DNA of 64,000 nucleotides from Phytomonas francai. Taxonomy: Eukaryota > Euglenozoa > Kinetoplastea > Trypanosomatida > Trypanosomatidae. The position numbers and the translations under genes are program-made. Below the pieces are notes generated by a model that saw only the letters and a list, made by a program, of their open reading frames with translations, did no database searches and had not been told where the DNA came from. Where the stretch lies: contig MJCC01000002.1 in NCBI GenBank assembly GCA_001766655.1, forward strand, positions 1,013,366-1,077,365, written 5' to 3'. Of the stretch, positions 27,386 to 37,328 are shown one piece after another (position 1 is the first letter of the stretch; the number at the start of each line of letters is the position of its first letter).

Positions 27386-30155
27386 CAAATGGCATAGTAA
27401 ACTCACATTGAGGGATCTTTATCTATGGGTTGTTGTTGTTTTAGTGTGGCGGGGACGGAGGCTGTGGCTAGAAGAAATTAAATCGTAAAAAAGGAAGAAG
27501 CAGATGCGATATGTGTATGACCCCCCCCCCCTCTCTTCCTCATGTTCCTGTAGGAAGTTGTTAGGACCTTGAAAGACGTGATGAGGCAAGGAAGTAAATC
27601 ATTTTATCAGTAATGTATTTCATGCCTTGGAGGCGCTTTTTGGTTACTACTCTACTAAAATTCAATCCTCGTGCAAAGGGGAGGGAGAATTGTACAGTGT
27701 TTTCTCCTTCTAATTAATGTTTTATCTTCAATTTTTACTAGGTTCCTGTGAGGCTTTTGTTTCCTTACTTCCCCGTAGTTTCCTTATTTTTCTTATTTCT
27801 AAACTATTTTTTGTTCTTTCTATCACATTAAAGTAGCAAAATGTTTGCAGCCGCAAGTTGCAGATAGGGGAAATGTTATATATAGCACGCACATTCACAC
27901 AACCACTTATAAAAGCGTGGAAAGAGAGAACTAAGACAATTTTAGATACAAAATTATATATATATATATGCATTCATTTTCTTGTTGATTTTTAAATGTT
28001 TTGTTATTTTCTATAATGCTTCTTGTCGGCGAAAAGGTAAAGACAGTTAAGAGGAGTATGCTACACACACACATAGATAAGTATATATATATATATATAT
28101 ATAGTTTGGGAAAATACTTACTATTTAGACACAAATTGAACACAAAAGAGTAAGTTATTCTATGTTCTGTACAGTGGGGAAGATACTACAAATACTGGTA
28201 TCAAAACCATTACAACTATTACTTTATACAAGAAACATTTTTTTGGTAGTTTCTCTTTTTTATCACATTTTTACTATTATTGAAAGATAAGTGTGTGTGC
28301 TTTCAAAAGTATTTACCTAAAATATAGAGAAACGGCTGGAAAAAGAAAAACTCATGCGTATTGTAGCCTAATATTTATTAACTTCTGCCGTCATTCATAC
28401 TGAGCTCGACCTTTATGTGTTAATAATTTTTTTTTCTTCATCTAGTAGTTTTTCCCCTTTATTTTTGGTGCTTTTCTTTATATCAAGACATATTATCAAG
28501 TGTGTTTGTAAACTAATTCTATATAAACTGTATAACCTAAAGGCACGCGTGCACATATATGTTATTATTGTTTTTTTTTTTTTTTTACAGATACGAAGAT
28601 GAAGGAATTATTTTGTATCCCGAAAAACCATTTTGCCGCGAAAGGCATGATATCTTGGGAAGTTAGCTGAAAAGTGAAAATATAATCAAGATTGGTATCA
28701 ACAATGCAATGCAAAAATAACAACACTGGTTTATAAACATACTTTTTGTCTAGCTGTATCAGTATTCTTTATTTGTAGTGTCTTTGAAAGATATATTTTC
28801 CCTTTTGTTCTTTGTTTTTTTTCTAATATGGAAGAAATAACATTCAATACTGAAATGCCTTTAATGCTGTGAAAGATAGCATCTTTGATAGCACGTAACC
28901 TATTTTATTTGCTTTGCTTTATTTTCCATTATATTTTAAACTTCTTAAAGATTACTTTTTCTTTCTTTTTCCCCTTGCGGTACTGGGCTGTTTATTTTTG
29001 TATCCCTTACAGAATTAGCGAATTAGTCAAGTGAAAAAAAGTTGGTGTTTATTGCAGTTTCTGATCTTTTATTTTGCTAAGAAGAGATAATGGAATGCAT
29101 TTAGGATTAAAAGGTGCGCAAAACACGATAATCTGAAAGGTTGGGCAAACCAATTAATATTTCAGTTTCGAATGTCATCTTTCCATATATTTATTCGTGA
29201 TACATATTCCCTTTTTTTTACATAGTTGTGTTATAGGAAAATAAACATGTTTCTATCATCATATATTTAAAGGCAGATGAAGTTGATATTTTTACCGCAT
29301 AAGAAAAAGCCCAAATGTCATTCTTCCCTTTTATACGTGTGATAGCTTACATATATTTTTATAAATAATTCTATTTTGAATGCTTCAGTTGTGGGAAGTA
29401 AAGGGTGCTTTTGTAAAAGAATGTGCTGTTACATTCTGAAGAAATTCCTTTTTATTTTTTTAAATCGGTTATAGTTTAGATTTCTAAATCTCCGAAGTGC
29501 TTCAATGTATTATTTCATTCTTTGTTCTTAATCTGATGTGTGTATTTTATAAAAATATATTGTGAAAGAAAGAAGACAATTAGTTGAAAGGAAAATTGAG
29601 TGGTCTTTGTATATATAACACATATAATTTCACTAAGACGCTTTTTGGAGTAGGCTGCTTGTACAAGGATCAAACCCTTATACGTACACGCGTATATATA
29701 TGTATATATATATATATATATATACTAGTTATTTAGTACATATCCTTGCAAATTTTTATACAACTCTGAAGTCTCCTCTAGATAAGCTTCGCGTTGTGCT
29801 CATTCATTTATCGCTGAGTATCACTGATTACTTCATTACAATTCGAAACCTAACTATTTGTAAAAAAAAGTGAAGAACGTTACTTTTTTACTCAAAAAAA
29901 GAAATTTAATTTTTGTTATCGCCTGTGCTACTTAAAGGTTTTCGATCAGCAAATCAATAAACGAGCAGCAAACTTGCATAATTTAATTTTCTTTCATTGT
30001 TTCATGGGTGCTCTCTGTAACCTTTACTGACCTAACTCTACCTTTTTCATTCATTTGGAAGCAGGGAAAAAAGAGACAATCCTTTTTTTATTTAGTTATT
30101 TCTTTTTGCAGTTTTTTAAAACGTTTTGCGCATTCTTGCTTGTTGACATTATAGC
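27386..30155. other. 2.8-kb AT-rich spacer, probably mostly 3' UTR
   Basis: No gene supported. (TA)n tracts at 28082-28103 and 29692-29724, a C run near 27522 and many T runs. TTATTTCTTTTTGCAG gives an acceptor at 30110-30111 for the next gene. Confidence 0.6.
30110..30111 (+). promoter_or_regulatory. Predicted trans-splice acceptor of the 1150-residue gene
   Basis: T-rich tract from about 30082 ends TTTCTTTTTGCAG. No ATG occurs between it and 30156. Confidence 0.6.
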
Positions 30156-33100
30156 ATGTACGTAACTAAGGAGCCATCGGCGGAGTATGTGGTGCTGCGG
30201 ACCATATCGGGCCGCACCACGCGGTTTTACCCGCCCTACACCTACGCTCATCTCCTCCAACTGGCCGAGAGCCAGTTCAACTACCTCAGGAGCAGCATTA
30301 AGATTGTGCACAAAGGTGTCGTCCAGTGCCTGGCGGACTTGGTTTCACCCGCCGCCGCGAGGTACCCTACGGAAAGCGAGGCCAGTAGCCATGCTGAGGA
30401 GGAGTGTAATCGAGAGGAGAGAGGAGGAAACGAGACGGACGCGCAGGACCAGATCAACTGGGATTTAGTAGGAGTCTTCTCCGCGACTCGGCGGGCGCAG
30501 TCGGGGACGACGCCCGGGGATGTCGCACGTTCGATGCCGCCCGACGGTCCGAAAGTCTTCGTCGTCTTTGGCCGGCCATTGCGGCGGAGGGTGGGGGCAC
30601 CGACGGCCGCCCCGACCACGGTGCGCGCGCGAGGGCCCGGAGCTCTCTCTTCTCTCTCCTCCGTCAGCGGCTCAGCGATGCTCTTGCGGGGCAAATCCAA
30701 GTTTCTGGGGCCGCTCTCGCCGACGCTCGTCCCGGGCAACGTCGCGCCGGGGTTCGAGGGGCCGCTGCCGTACCCGCATTGCCCGCACGGGCTGCAGGAG
30801 ATGTTCACGATCGCCAGCCAGGTGCGGGGCTCCAATCAATACCTCCCCAACTACCCGTGGGATCTCTACAACCACCCGACGATGCAATTCATCGCCGCCG
30901 AGGTTAACGGGGACCTCGGCAAGCTTGAAAAAGTGCTGAAGCAAATTCATGTCAGTTGCCCGCTGCTCTTTCAGTGGATTGCATGCTATCCTCGACGCTT
31001 CTTGCGTCTTATCAACCACGAGAAGCCGAGCAATGAGTATCTCGCGCTACGGCACTTGGCGAAGGAGATGACGTGGGAGTCAGATAATGGCTCCTCCTGG
31101 TGCTTGCTGCAGGTCCAGGATGGTTCGAACATCCATCACCTGAACATCATCCTTGAAATCGAGGAGGGGTCTCCGGGGGAAAACGTTCTTGACGACGCGG
31201 ATTGGATGGGCGCTTCTGAAGATGGAGACAGCATGAACTTTGATTTTGAAGTAGAAGAGCTCAACCTTGAAGCGGAAAATGAACAGGGAACCCCCGCTTC
31301 CGAGGTAGAGGAGTCTCACATGGATGAAACTGAGTCGTCTGTGATTGCCAATAAACCTGATCTGGCTCAAAAGGATGGGGAGTTTCCTCCCTTGAGATTG
31401 GATGCGGTCTCTGATCCTGCCGGGATGGGGTCCACGGAGGCCATGAGGCCGACGAACGCTTCTTTCGATGCTCGCCGCGGCGAGCCCCCCAGTGAAGTCA
31501 TCCCATGCTACGAAGAGGACGCACAGCTCCTAGAAAAGACTGACCGACGACAGTCCTCTTCCCCAGAATCGAGCGTAATCGAGGCGTGTGTCGAAACACC
31601 CTATCCCAGGCGCACTCCGAAAAGCCGCTCGGCGAAGGCACCGACAGGAATGTCGCGGCCCGGAGACATTTTACAGCAGACGATGGAATCCCAAATCGAT
31701 CAGATGCTCGATCTCATCGACGGCTACCTCAGCCTCGACGGAAACCAGAACCTCAACGAGCTCCGAACGTTTCACGGCATGCTCCAGGACCTTAACTCCC
31801 AGATCATGGACGAGATCAGCACCGGCCTGGGCTCCCTGGCGCGTTCGGAGGGCTTCGGCTGGATCACGCGGACGGCCGCGGGGGTGTTCTTCCCCCGCGT
31901 CGAGGCCTTCTACCTCGAGTTGGCCGAGCGGGGAGTGGGGGCGCGGGTGTTCGGCGCCGGGCCGGACGAATCACTCCCGGCGTGGGCCTGCCGCGCGGCG
32001 CTTCACCGGGAGCTCGCGGGCGAGGCCGTGCGGCTCGCGGAGCGCGGGGAGGGCGGGGCCCCGGCGGCGCCCCGCGCGGGGGCGCTTCGGGCCCTCCCGG
32101 TGGACTACTTCCCCCTGATGGACCCCTGCGCGCGCTGGATCAGCGCGGCGGGGCCGGGCCTCCTCCTCCAGGAGCTCCTCGACGTCTGCGCGGGGGAGGG
32201 CGGCGGCGTCGTGTGGTACGCGGGCCCGGTCGCGGCGGGGGGGCGCGTCGTGGCCTACGTCCTCGGCGGCGGCGTGCAGGCGCGGCGGCTTCCCCTGACG
32301 GCGGCCGCCGGCGAGGCCTGGCGGGCGAGCGCGCGGGGCTGCCTGCGCGAGCTCCACCAGGGCGCGCCCGCGCGTGCGGCGTGGCAGCGCTGCATGCGCG
32401 CGGGCCACGCGCACTTCGTGGAGCCCCTCCAGGCCCTGCTCCCCCCCCCCGGCGGGGTCCTCTACGTCGTCGAGACGCCGCCGCCGGCGGGGCCCGGCGT
32501 GGGCGTCTGCTTCGGCTGCCTCTGCGACGCTCAGAGCGGGACGTGCCTGGAGCGCTGGGGCGTGGCGGCCGCGGCGCTGCCGTGGCGCGTGCAGCTCGCG
32601 CACGAGGCCTTCCCGTCCGCCCTCTCCGACACGGACGCGACGGCGCACGTCGTGGCGCTCAGCTCGGACTGGGCGGAGGGCCGCGGGGCCGCGACCGACC
32701 CCCCGGCGTGTCTGCCGACGCCCCTGCGCGAGCACCTCCGCGTCGCGCAGGGCCCGCTGAGCGCGACCGGCATCGCGCAGAGCCACGCCATCGTCTTGCA
32801 CGAGCGCAACGCGGGCCACGCCGCGGATGAGGCGAGGACCTGCCGCGCGTCCGTCTCCCACAACGGACTCATGCCACGCCTCGTGGGGGACCTGCACATT
32901 GTCGATGATTGCCGCTGCGACACGGGCGATGGTGATCTCGAGGGGGTTGTTCGTAGGAATTTCCTTGACATGTACACATACCGCGCGACACTTCTCCACC
33001 TCATCGCGTTCCCCTCTTTTGGCATGGGCGAGGATGGGAACGGCTTCTACAAGTTGTTTTATGAAAAGTTGTACAACAACCCAACCATGCCCTTGGCTGC

Positions 33101-33608
33101 TGTACTGCGTGAGACCAATCTCGAGCGCATACGGCGCCAGGACGCGCCTTGGCTCGGGATGGAGCACGTCTTGCTTGATTACGGCGGTCCGCTCGAGTCG
33201 TGGAGCACCGCCGTGCACCACAGCATCCGTCGGCAGTACGCCGAGCTCCACAACATCAACAGTATCTACGAGAAGATGCTAGGCCACCTGGTGGCAACGC
33301 GGCCATGCGGTGAGGCGGCGATTCTAGATCAACTGATCCATTATGTGGAAAGTTCCCAAGCGACGCTTGAACATAGGGAGAAGGGCGGCAACTCGGGTGC
33401 CGGCTCCACGATCGCCGTGGCACTATCGAAGCCGAAGGCTGAAATCTGTGATTATCCTGAGTTGAGACAGGCTCGACCACTAGCACCAACGCAGGCTGCA
33501 ACCGCAGTAAGTGCCGCAGAGCCAGGGGCCCATTTTATGCCTCATCCGCCTGTGAGCACGAAGCCGAAGGGTGACCGCAAAAATGGCCGCCGTACCAAAA
33601 AAAAGTAA
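30156..33608 (+). CDS. Large protein with possible ubiquitin-like and XPC-binding/STI1-like regions
   Basis: 1150 residues, not confidently identified. The N-terminus (about 9-60, resuming near 132 with KVFVVFGRP) reads like a ubiquitin-like fold with a long insertion: YVVLRTISGRTTRFYP, then IKIVHKGVVQ. Residues about 236-290, LYNHPTMQFIAAEV followed by LLFQWIACYPRRFLRLIN, resemble the XPC-binding/STI1 motif of RAD23 ('lr..PqfqqmR..i..nP.lL..llqqi...nPqLlq.I..n...Fl.ll'). That order, ubiquitin-like then STI1-like, is found in RAD23 and ubiquilin shuttle factors. Residues 300-500 are acidic and probably disordered. The GC-rich stretch (about 540-900) has no recognised domain. A C-terminal segment repeats LYNNPTMPLAAVLRETNL. 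The C-terminus is basic (KGDRKNGRRTKKK). The domain reading is inference from patterns; the gene itself is certain. Confidence 0.6.
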   Translation: MYVTKEPSAEYVVLRTISGRTTRFYPPYTYAHLLQLAESQFNYLRSSIKIVHKGVVQCLADLVSPAAARYPTESEASSHAEEECNREERGGNETDAQDQINWDLVGVFSATRRAQSGTTPGDVARSMPPDGPKVFVVFGRPLRRRVGAPTAAPTTVRARGPGALSSLSSVSGSAMLLRGKSKFLGPLSPTLVPGNVAPGFEGPLPYPHCPHGLQEMFTIASQVRGSNQYLPNYPWDLYNHPTMQFIAAEVNGDLGKLEKVLKQIHVSCPLLFQWIACYPRRFLRLINHEKPSNEYLALRHLAKEMTWESDNGSSWCLLQVQDGSNIHHLNIILEIEEGSPGENVLDDADWMGASEDGDSMNFDFEVEELNLEAENEQGTPASEVEESHMDETESSVIANKPDLAQKDGEFPPLRLDAVSDPAGMGSTEAMRPTNASFDARRGEPPSEVIPCYEEDAQLLEKTDRRQSSSPESSVIEACVETPYPRRTPKSRSAKAPTGMSRPGDILQQTMESQIDQMLDLIDGYLSLDGNQNLNELRTFHGMLQDLNSQIMDEISTGLGSLARSEGFGWITRTAAGVFFPRVEAFYLELAERGVGARVFGAGPDESLPAWACRAALHRELAGEAVRLAERGEGGAPAAPRAGALRALPVDYFPLMDPCARWISAAGPGLLLQELLDVCAGEGGGVVWYAGPVAAGGRVVAYVLGGGVQARRLPLTAAAGEAWRASARGCLRELHQGAPARAAWQRCMRAGHAHFVEPLQALLPPPGGVLYVVETPPPAGPGVGVCFGCLCDAQSGTCLERWGVAAAALPWRVQLAHEAFPSALSDTDATAHVVALSSDWAEGRGAATDPPACLPTPLREHLRVAQGPLSATGIAQSHAIVLHERNAGHAADEARTCRASVSHNGLMPRLVGDLHIVDDCRCDTGDGDLEGVVRRNFLDMYTYRATLLHLIAFPSFGMGEDGNGFYKLFYEKLYNNPTMPLAAVLRETNLERIRRQDAPWLGMEHVLLDYGGPLESWSTAVHHSIRRQYAELHNINSIYEKMLGHLVATRPCGEAAILDQLIHYVESSQATLEHREKGGNSGAGSTIAVALSKPKAEICDYPELRQARPLAPTQAATAVSAAEPGAHFMPHPPVSTKPKGDRKNGRRTKKK

Positions 33609-35475
33609 AACCGTGAGGCGTGAAGCCTTATCGTAGCTTCGCTGAGTCTCAAACTTGTGAGATCCCAAAGAGACCATTTTTGATGCTTTTACGTCACTCT
33701 TAGCCTGTGGAACAATGAGCTTTATATATATATATATATATTAGAGGTTCTATCTAATGTCTTTTTTTTTTGGTTATATTGTTTTAAATTTCAATTGCTT
33801 CACTATTTATGTTTCTCTTGACGGTGAGGAGGTGTGCTTCTTCAAGCGAATTATAGACTCCCAGGTCATAGCTGTTTTTAAGAAGCTCAAAAGCAAAGAA
33901 ATTCAAAGTAGATGGGTAATCATTAGGGCTTGTTCTAAGAAATGGTGGGTATCAAGGGAGAATATTTCCCCACGTCCAAAGTGATTTTGGATGATCTCTC
34001 TTCTTTCTTTGTTTCCTTCTTACACTTTTTGGAAGTGCGCTTAGCACAGTAGAATGCTTTTCCTTCATACATTACTATTCTGATTGTACTAAGTAAAGCC
34101 GGGTACACTCTGCGTTTTCGTTTGTTATGGATGCAAAAGGGGTAATATGGATGTGGCCGTTAGCACGCTTTCTTTAGCCTACACATATTTTGAAATTTAC
34201 ATCAATGTGCATCCAGGTTTAAAAGTGCTAAGAGGTTTTTTTTGTCATATTTATATTTTTTATCTCTAAAGAGTTTTTTACCTATAAATTCACATCCATA
34301 TACATAAAAATACACAGGAATGCGTATATGCACATTTAAGGAGTCCAAAATACTGTATCCCCTTTTGAGCATTTGGTACAATATTTTTTATTATTCTAGT
34401 GTGGATCTTTTTTAGTGGTTATTATTGCTATTTTCTATGTGTGTAATTTAAGGATCCGATGCTTGCGATGCATATGTCGATAAAATTACTGTCATTTTAT
34501 TATAAGTTGAGTTTTCAGTACGCTTGTGCTCCTACTTTTAGATTCAACAGGTTCTGAACGTCTGACAATACACTCAGTCAGAGTTTTCGGGGGGAGGGGG
34601 GGATAAAGGCACAGGAGAAACGGTTTACCTCATCAATGTGCCTAGAGTTCGAAAGTGGCATCTCGAAACTGGCCCTAGGAATAATGCTTTTATTAATATT
34701 ATTATTTGGTGGTGGTATCAAGCAGCACATAAACACACACGCACATTTCTGCAGATCGGGTCACATCCCTTTCTGAATCTCTTCACTGACAAAGAGTCTG
34801 TGCATTCTACTGCATGGGTCTTCAGCATTGACGTTGATTTTTGCTGTATTTAACTCACCATGCTGGCTTCATCTTAGCATGGCTTTTCCTCTCTAATTGG
34901 ATTCCAAGAGAACGGCACATAATGTGCTTGTAGCTTTGCTTGTTGTGCCCCTTTTTCAGGAAAAATTTTAAACATCACGTAAATAGTTACTCAATTCGTA
35001 CAGAAATTCCGAGGGAACAGGCTTGACATGAAGCTGTTGCTAACTTCTTACCACACCTCTGAGTACGATATGAAATTCGTTGAACCGGCATCCACATCCG
35101 TTTGTGGTTGTTGCTTGGAGAATCAGCGATGGCCTTGCGTTATCCCTCGTTCTCCCCCTTTCTCCCACTCCTCACACAGACACACAGACACTGGGTTACG
35201 TTTTGGCGTCTGACTACGCCACCCATGAAATTTTTCTGTGGCTATATGTACATTTGGTTCTTATTTGTTTTCACAACTTTTGAACCTAAACCGTTTCCGC
35301 ATTTAAATTTACGGTTAATGATGCAAAACTTAATTTTACTTGTACTCTGAGCGATTCAATCAATTGATGTCAACTATGTTTAGGGAAACAAATTGGACCC
35401 TATAACTTTATTGTAGCACTTTCTCGAAGTATTCCCTCTTAATTTGCAATTATTTTACATCCGCAAGAAGCATCA
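33609..35475. other. AT-rich spacer
   Basis: No gene supported. (TA)n at 33723-33741; short frames at 33757-33984 and 35028-35213 start with ATG but show no motif. The acceptor for the next gene is probably AG 35466-35467. Confidence 0.55.
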
Positions 35476-36594
35476 ATGTCAGCCGAATTTAGTTCATTTA
35501 TAGATCACTACATACTGCTTCTTGCGACGCGCTTTCCCGCAGCTTTGTCCTCGGAAGCGCCGGATAGCGACCGCGAACAGGCATGGGTGTGGATCGCGGA
35601 GGCAGTGCAGGCCGTTGTCTCGGCGCCGAAAACCGCGATGGAGCGTCGCCAGGCCCTGCTTTTGGACGCCTCGGCCTTCTCCCCGTCGATCTGCCGTACG
35701 CGTGCGGAATACCTGATCTGGAAGCTTCGCCAGGAGGGGCTGTCGAAGCGGCGCGCCCAGCAGATCGACGGGGAGCAGGCCCCGAGCTCCTTTAACATCA
35801 CTCAAGGCTCCACGAAGGCGGCGGTGGACGCCATCTACGCGGCCGCGCGCTCCGGGCTCCCCTCCAGCCTCCTCGACGACGAGAGCGACGACGACGGGGC
35901 GGATGGGCCGCTTGAGGTCGTCGACGCCCCCGTCCGCGGCGGGGAGGAGGGCCGCCGCTACCACGCGATGGCGTCGGCCCGCGACGAGCTCCTTTCCCAG
36001 GTTCAGCGGCTCCAGTCCGCCTTCTACGACACCTACCACCGATGGGCTGAGGTGCCGAGCGGGCTCGTGGAGGACCCCGCGGCGATGGAGCCGCCGAGGC
36101 CTCCCGAGAAGCCGAACGGCGATGCGCGCGAGGAGAAGGCGGCGCTGCTGACGGCCCTTTTCGGCTCCGCGGGGGGTCCGCCGAGCTCCGCGTCCGACGC
36201 CATTGCCGCGCTGCGCAGTTCGGTGAGGGTCGAGCGCCCTGCCCCTAGGCCCTCGTGCGAGGACGTGGAGGGGGGGTCTGCTGAACCTTTCGGCCATCCT
36301 CGTGGTAATCTGCCGCCTGGGGTTCTGTCCAGGGTCCCTAGGCAGGCGCCCTTTTCGGCGTCGAACACCCTATCCGGCAATTTTCCAGGGGATACAGCCA
36401 ATTTAGAGTCCGGTACATCTTTGGTCGGGAGGCCTCCCAACGCAGAAGCAGCTAACAGTGTGCGCATCGCCGCGCAGGATGCGGCACCCACAAGAAGTGT
36501 GATAAGAAAAGAGACGAATCCCCCATCCAACTGTCGTGGGAGGTGGCAGACGGTTCAGTACGATGACGATAGCAATGAAGACGAATCAGGGTAA
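35476..36594 (+). CDS. Hypothetical protein, 372 residues
   Basis: Not recognised. The N-terminal part (about 1-110) is predicted helical: FSSFIDHYILLLATRF, AWVWIAEAVQAVVSAP and RAEYLIWKLRQEGLSKRRAQQ, which may be a small helical domain. An acidic stretch (about 136-150) follows, then a helix DELLSQVQRLQSAFYDTYHRW (about 172-195) with coiled-coil character. The C-terminal half is Pro/Ser/Ala-rich, without a domain, and ends in an acidic tail. There is no signal peptide or membrane segment. The coding status is supported by length, by high GC within an AT-rich setting and by a clear leader. The minus strand is also open across 35494-36297, but that follows from the base composition. No function is suggested. 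Confidence 0.75.
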   Translation: MSAEFSSFIDHYILLLATRFPAALSSEAPDSDREQAWVWIAEAVQAVVSAPKTAMERRQALLLDASAFSPSICRTRAEYLIWKLRQEGLSKRRAQQIDGEQAPSSFNITQGSTKAAVDAIYAAARSGLPSSLLDDESDDDGADGPLEVVDAPVRGGEEGRRYHAMASARDELLSQVQRLQSAFYDTYHRWAEVPSGLVEDPAAMEPPRPPEKPNGDAREEKAALLTALFGSAGGPPSSASDAIAALRSSVRVERPAPRPSCEDVEGGSAEPFGHPRGNLPPGVLSRVPRQAPFSASNTLSGNFPGDTANLESGTSLVGRPPNAEAANSVRIAAQDAAPTRSVIRKETNPPSNCRGRWQTVQYDDDSNEDESG

Positions 36595-37328
36595 TAGGAC
36601 GGAGAGGGGGGAACACAAAAGGTTATCATTTTCCGGCTGCTGCTCTAGCTGTTACCCCCCCCCCCCCCTTTTTTTTTTTTCTATGAACAAAAGTGCTTTA
36701 TTGTTGGTTGGTTCTGCTTCTTTAAATAATAATTATTTCACCCTGAGTTTTTTTTGCAGGTGGTAAATTTGTATCCATGCTGTCCTTCTTTTATCTCTTT
36801 GAAAAAGCAAAGCTTTTTAAGGTGTGTGGAAAAGGGTAGTCACCTTCTACAAGAATCTCGGTTTATCTGCTCCTTGACATAGAGTGATCGTATTTTCAAT
36901 GTTGAAGTTTGTGCCACCCAGCGACGAAAGGTTGGTGTAATATGGCCTCGATAGATGTACATAAAAATTATAGTAGTTGGAACATTATTTAACCACAAAG
37001 GACGTTCTTCAAAGGACAAATTGTGAAGTGCCTACTTTGTATAACTTATTATTGCCTCTGAAGGGAGCGTATGGACTCTAAAGAGACCGCAACCTTGCTA
37101 ATTTTTCCTTTCTGATCTTAGAGCTTTTTTTCTTTGGATGAAAGTATATTTACACGGGATGGATACGACGGCTTTTTCCCCTTGATGATAATTAAAGAAA
37201 TCCATAGGATATTGAAGCTATTTTTCCAACTAAAGTCTCTGTAGCTTTTGTACTTTTATAGGAGCCTGAGTTGACTTGTCACCTTGTCGCTTCCTTTGGG
37301 GCTTATCCTCCTTCCAAGCTCAAACTAA
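36595..37328. other. Intergenic spacer with C/T homopolymer
   Basis: C14 followed by T12 lies at about 36655-36680. No gene seen. TTTTGTACTTTTATAG gives an acceptor at 37260-37261. Confidence 0.6.
37260..37261 (+). promoter_or_regulatory. Predicted trans-splice acceptor of the calpain-like gene
   Basis: A pyrimidine-rich stretch from about 37223 ends in TATAG. The leader to 37329 contains no ATG. Confidence 0.55.

Noticed and set aside
31971..33251. 426-codon frame on the minus strand inside the 1150-residue gene
   Set aside because: It lies wholly in the GC island of a + strand gene. High GC removes stop codons from all frames; the translation is Arg/Gly/Ala-rich and has no motif.
33757..33984. 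75-codon ATG frame after the 1150-residue gene
   Set aside because: Begins in a T run, has no pyrimidine-tract acceptor of its own (a TA repeat precedes it) and no recognisable motif.
35028..35213. 61-codon ATG frame in the spacer before the 372-residue gene
   Set aside because: Ends in a simple CACAGACA repeat and shows no family; too weak to call.
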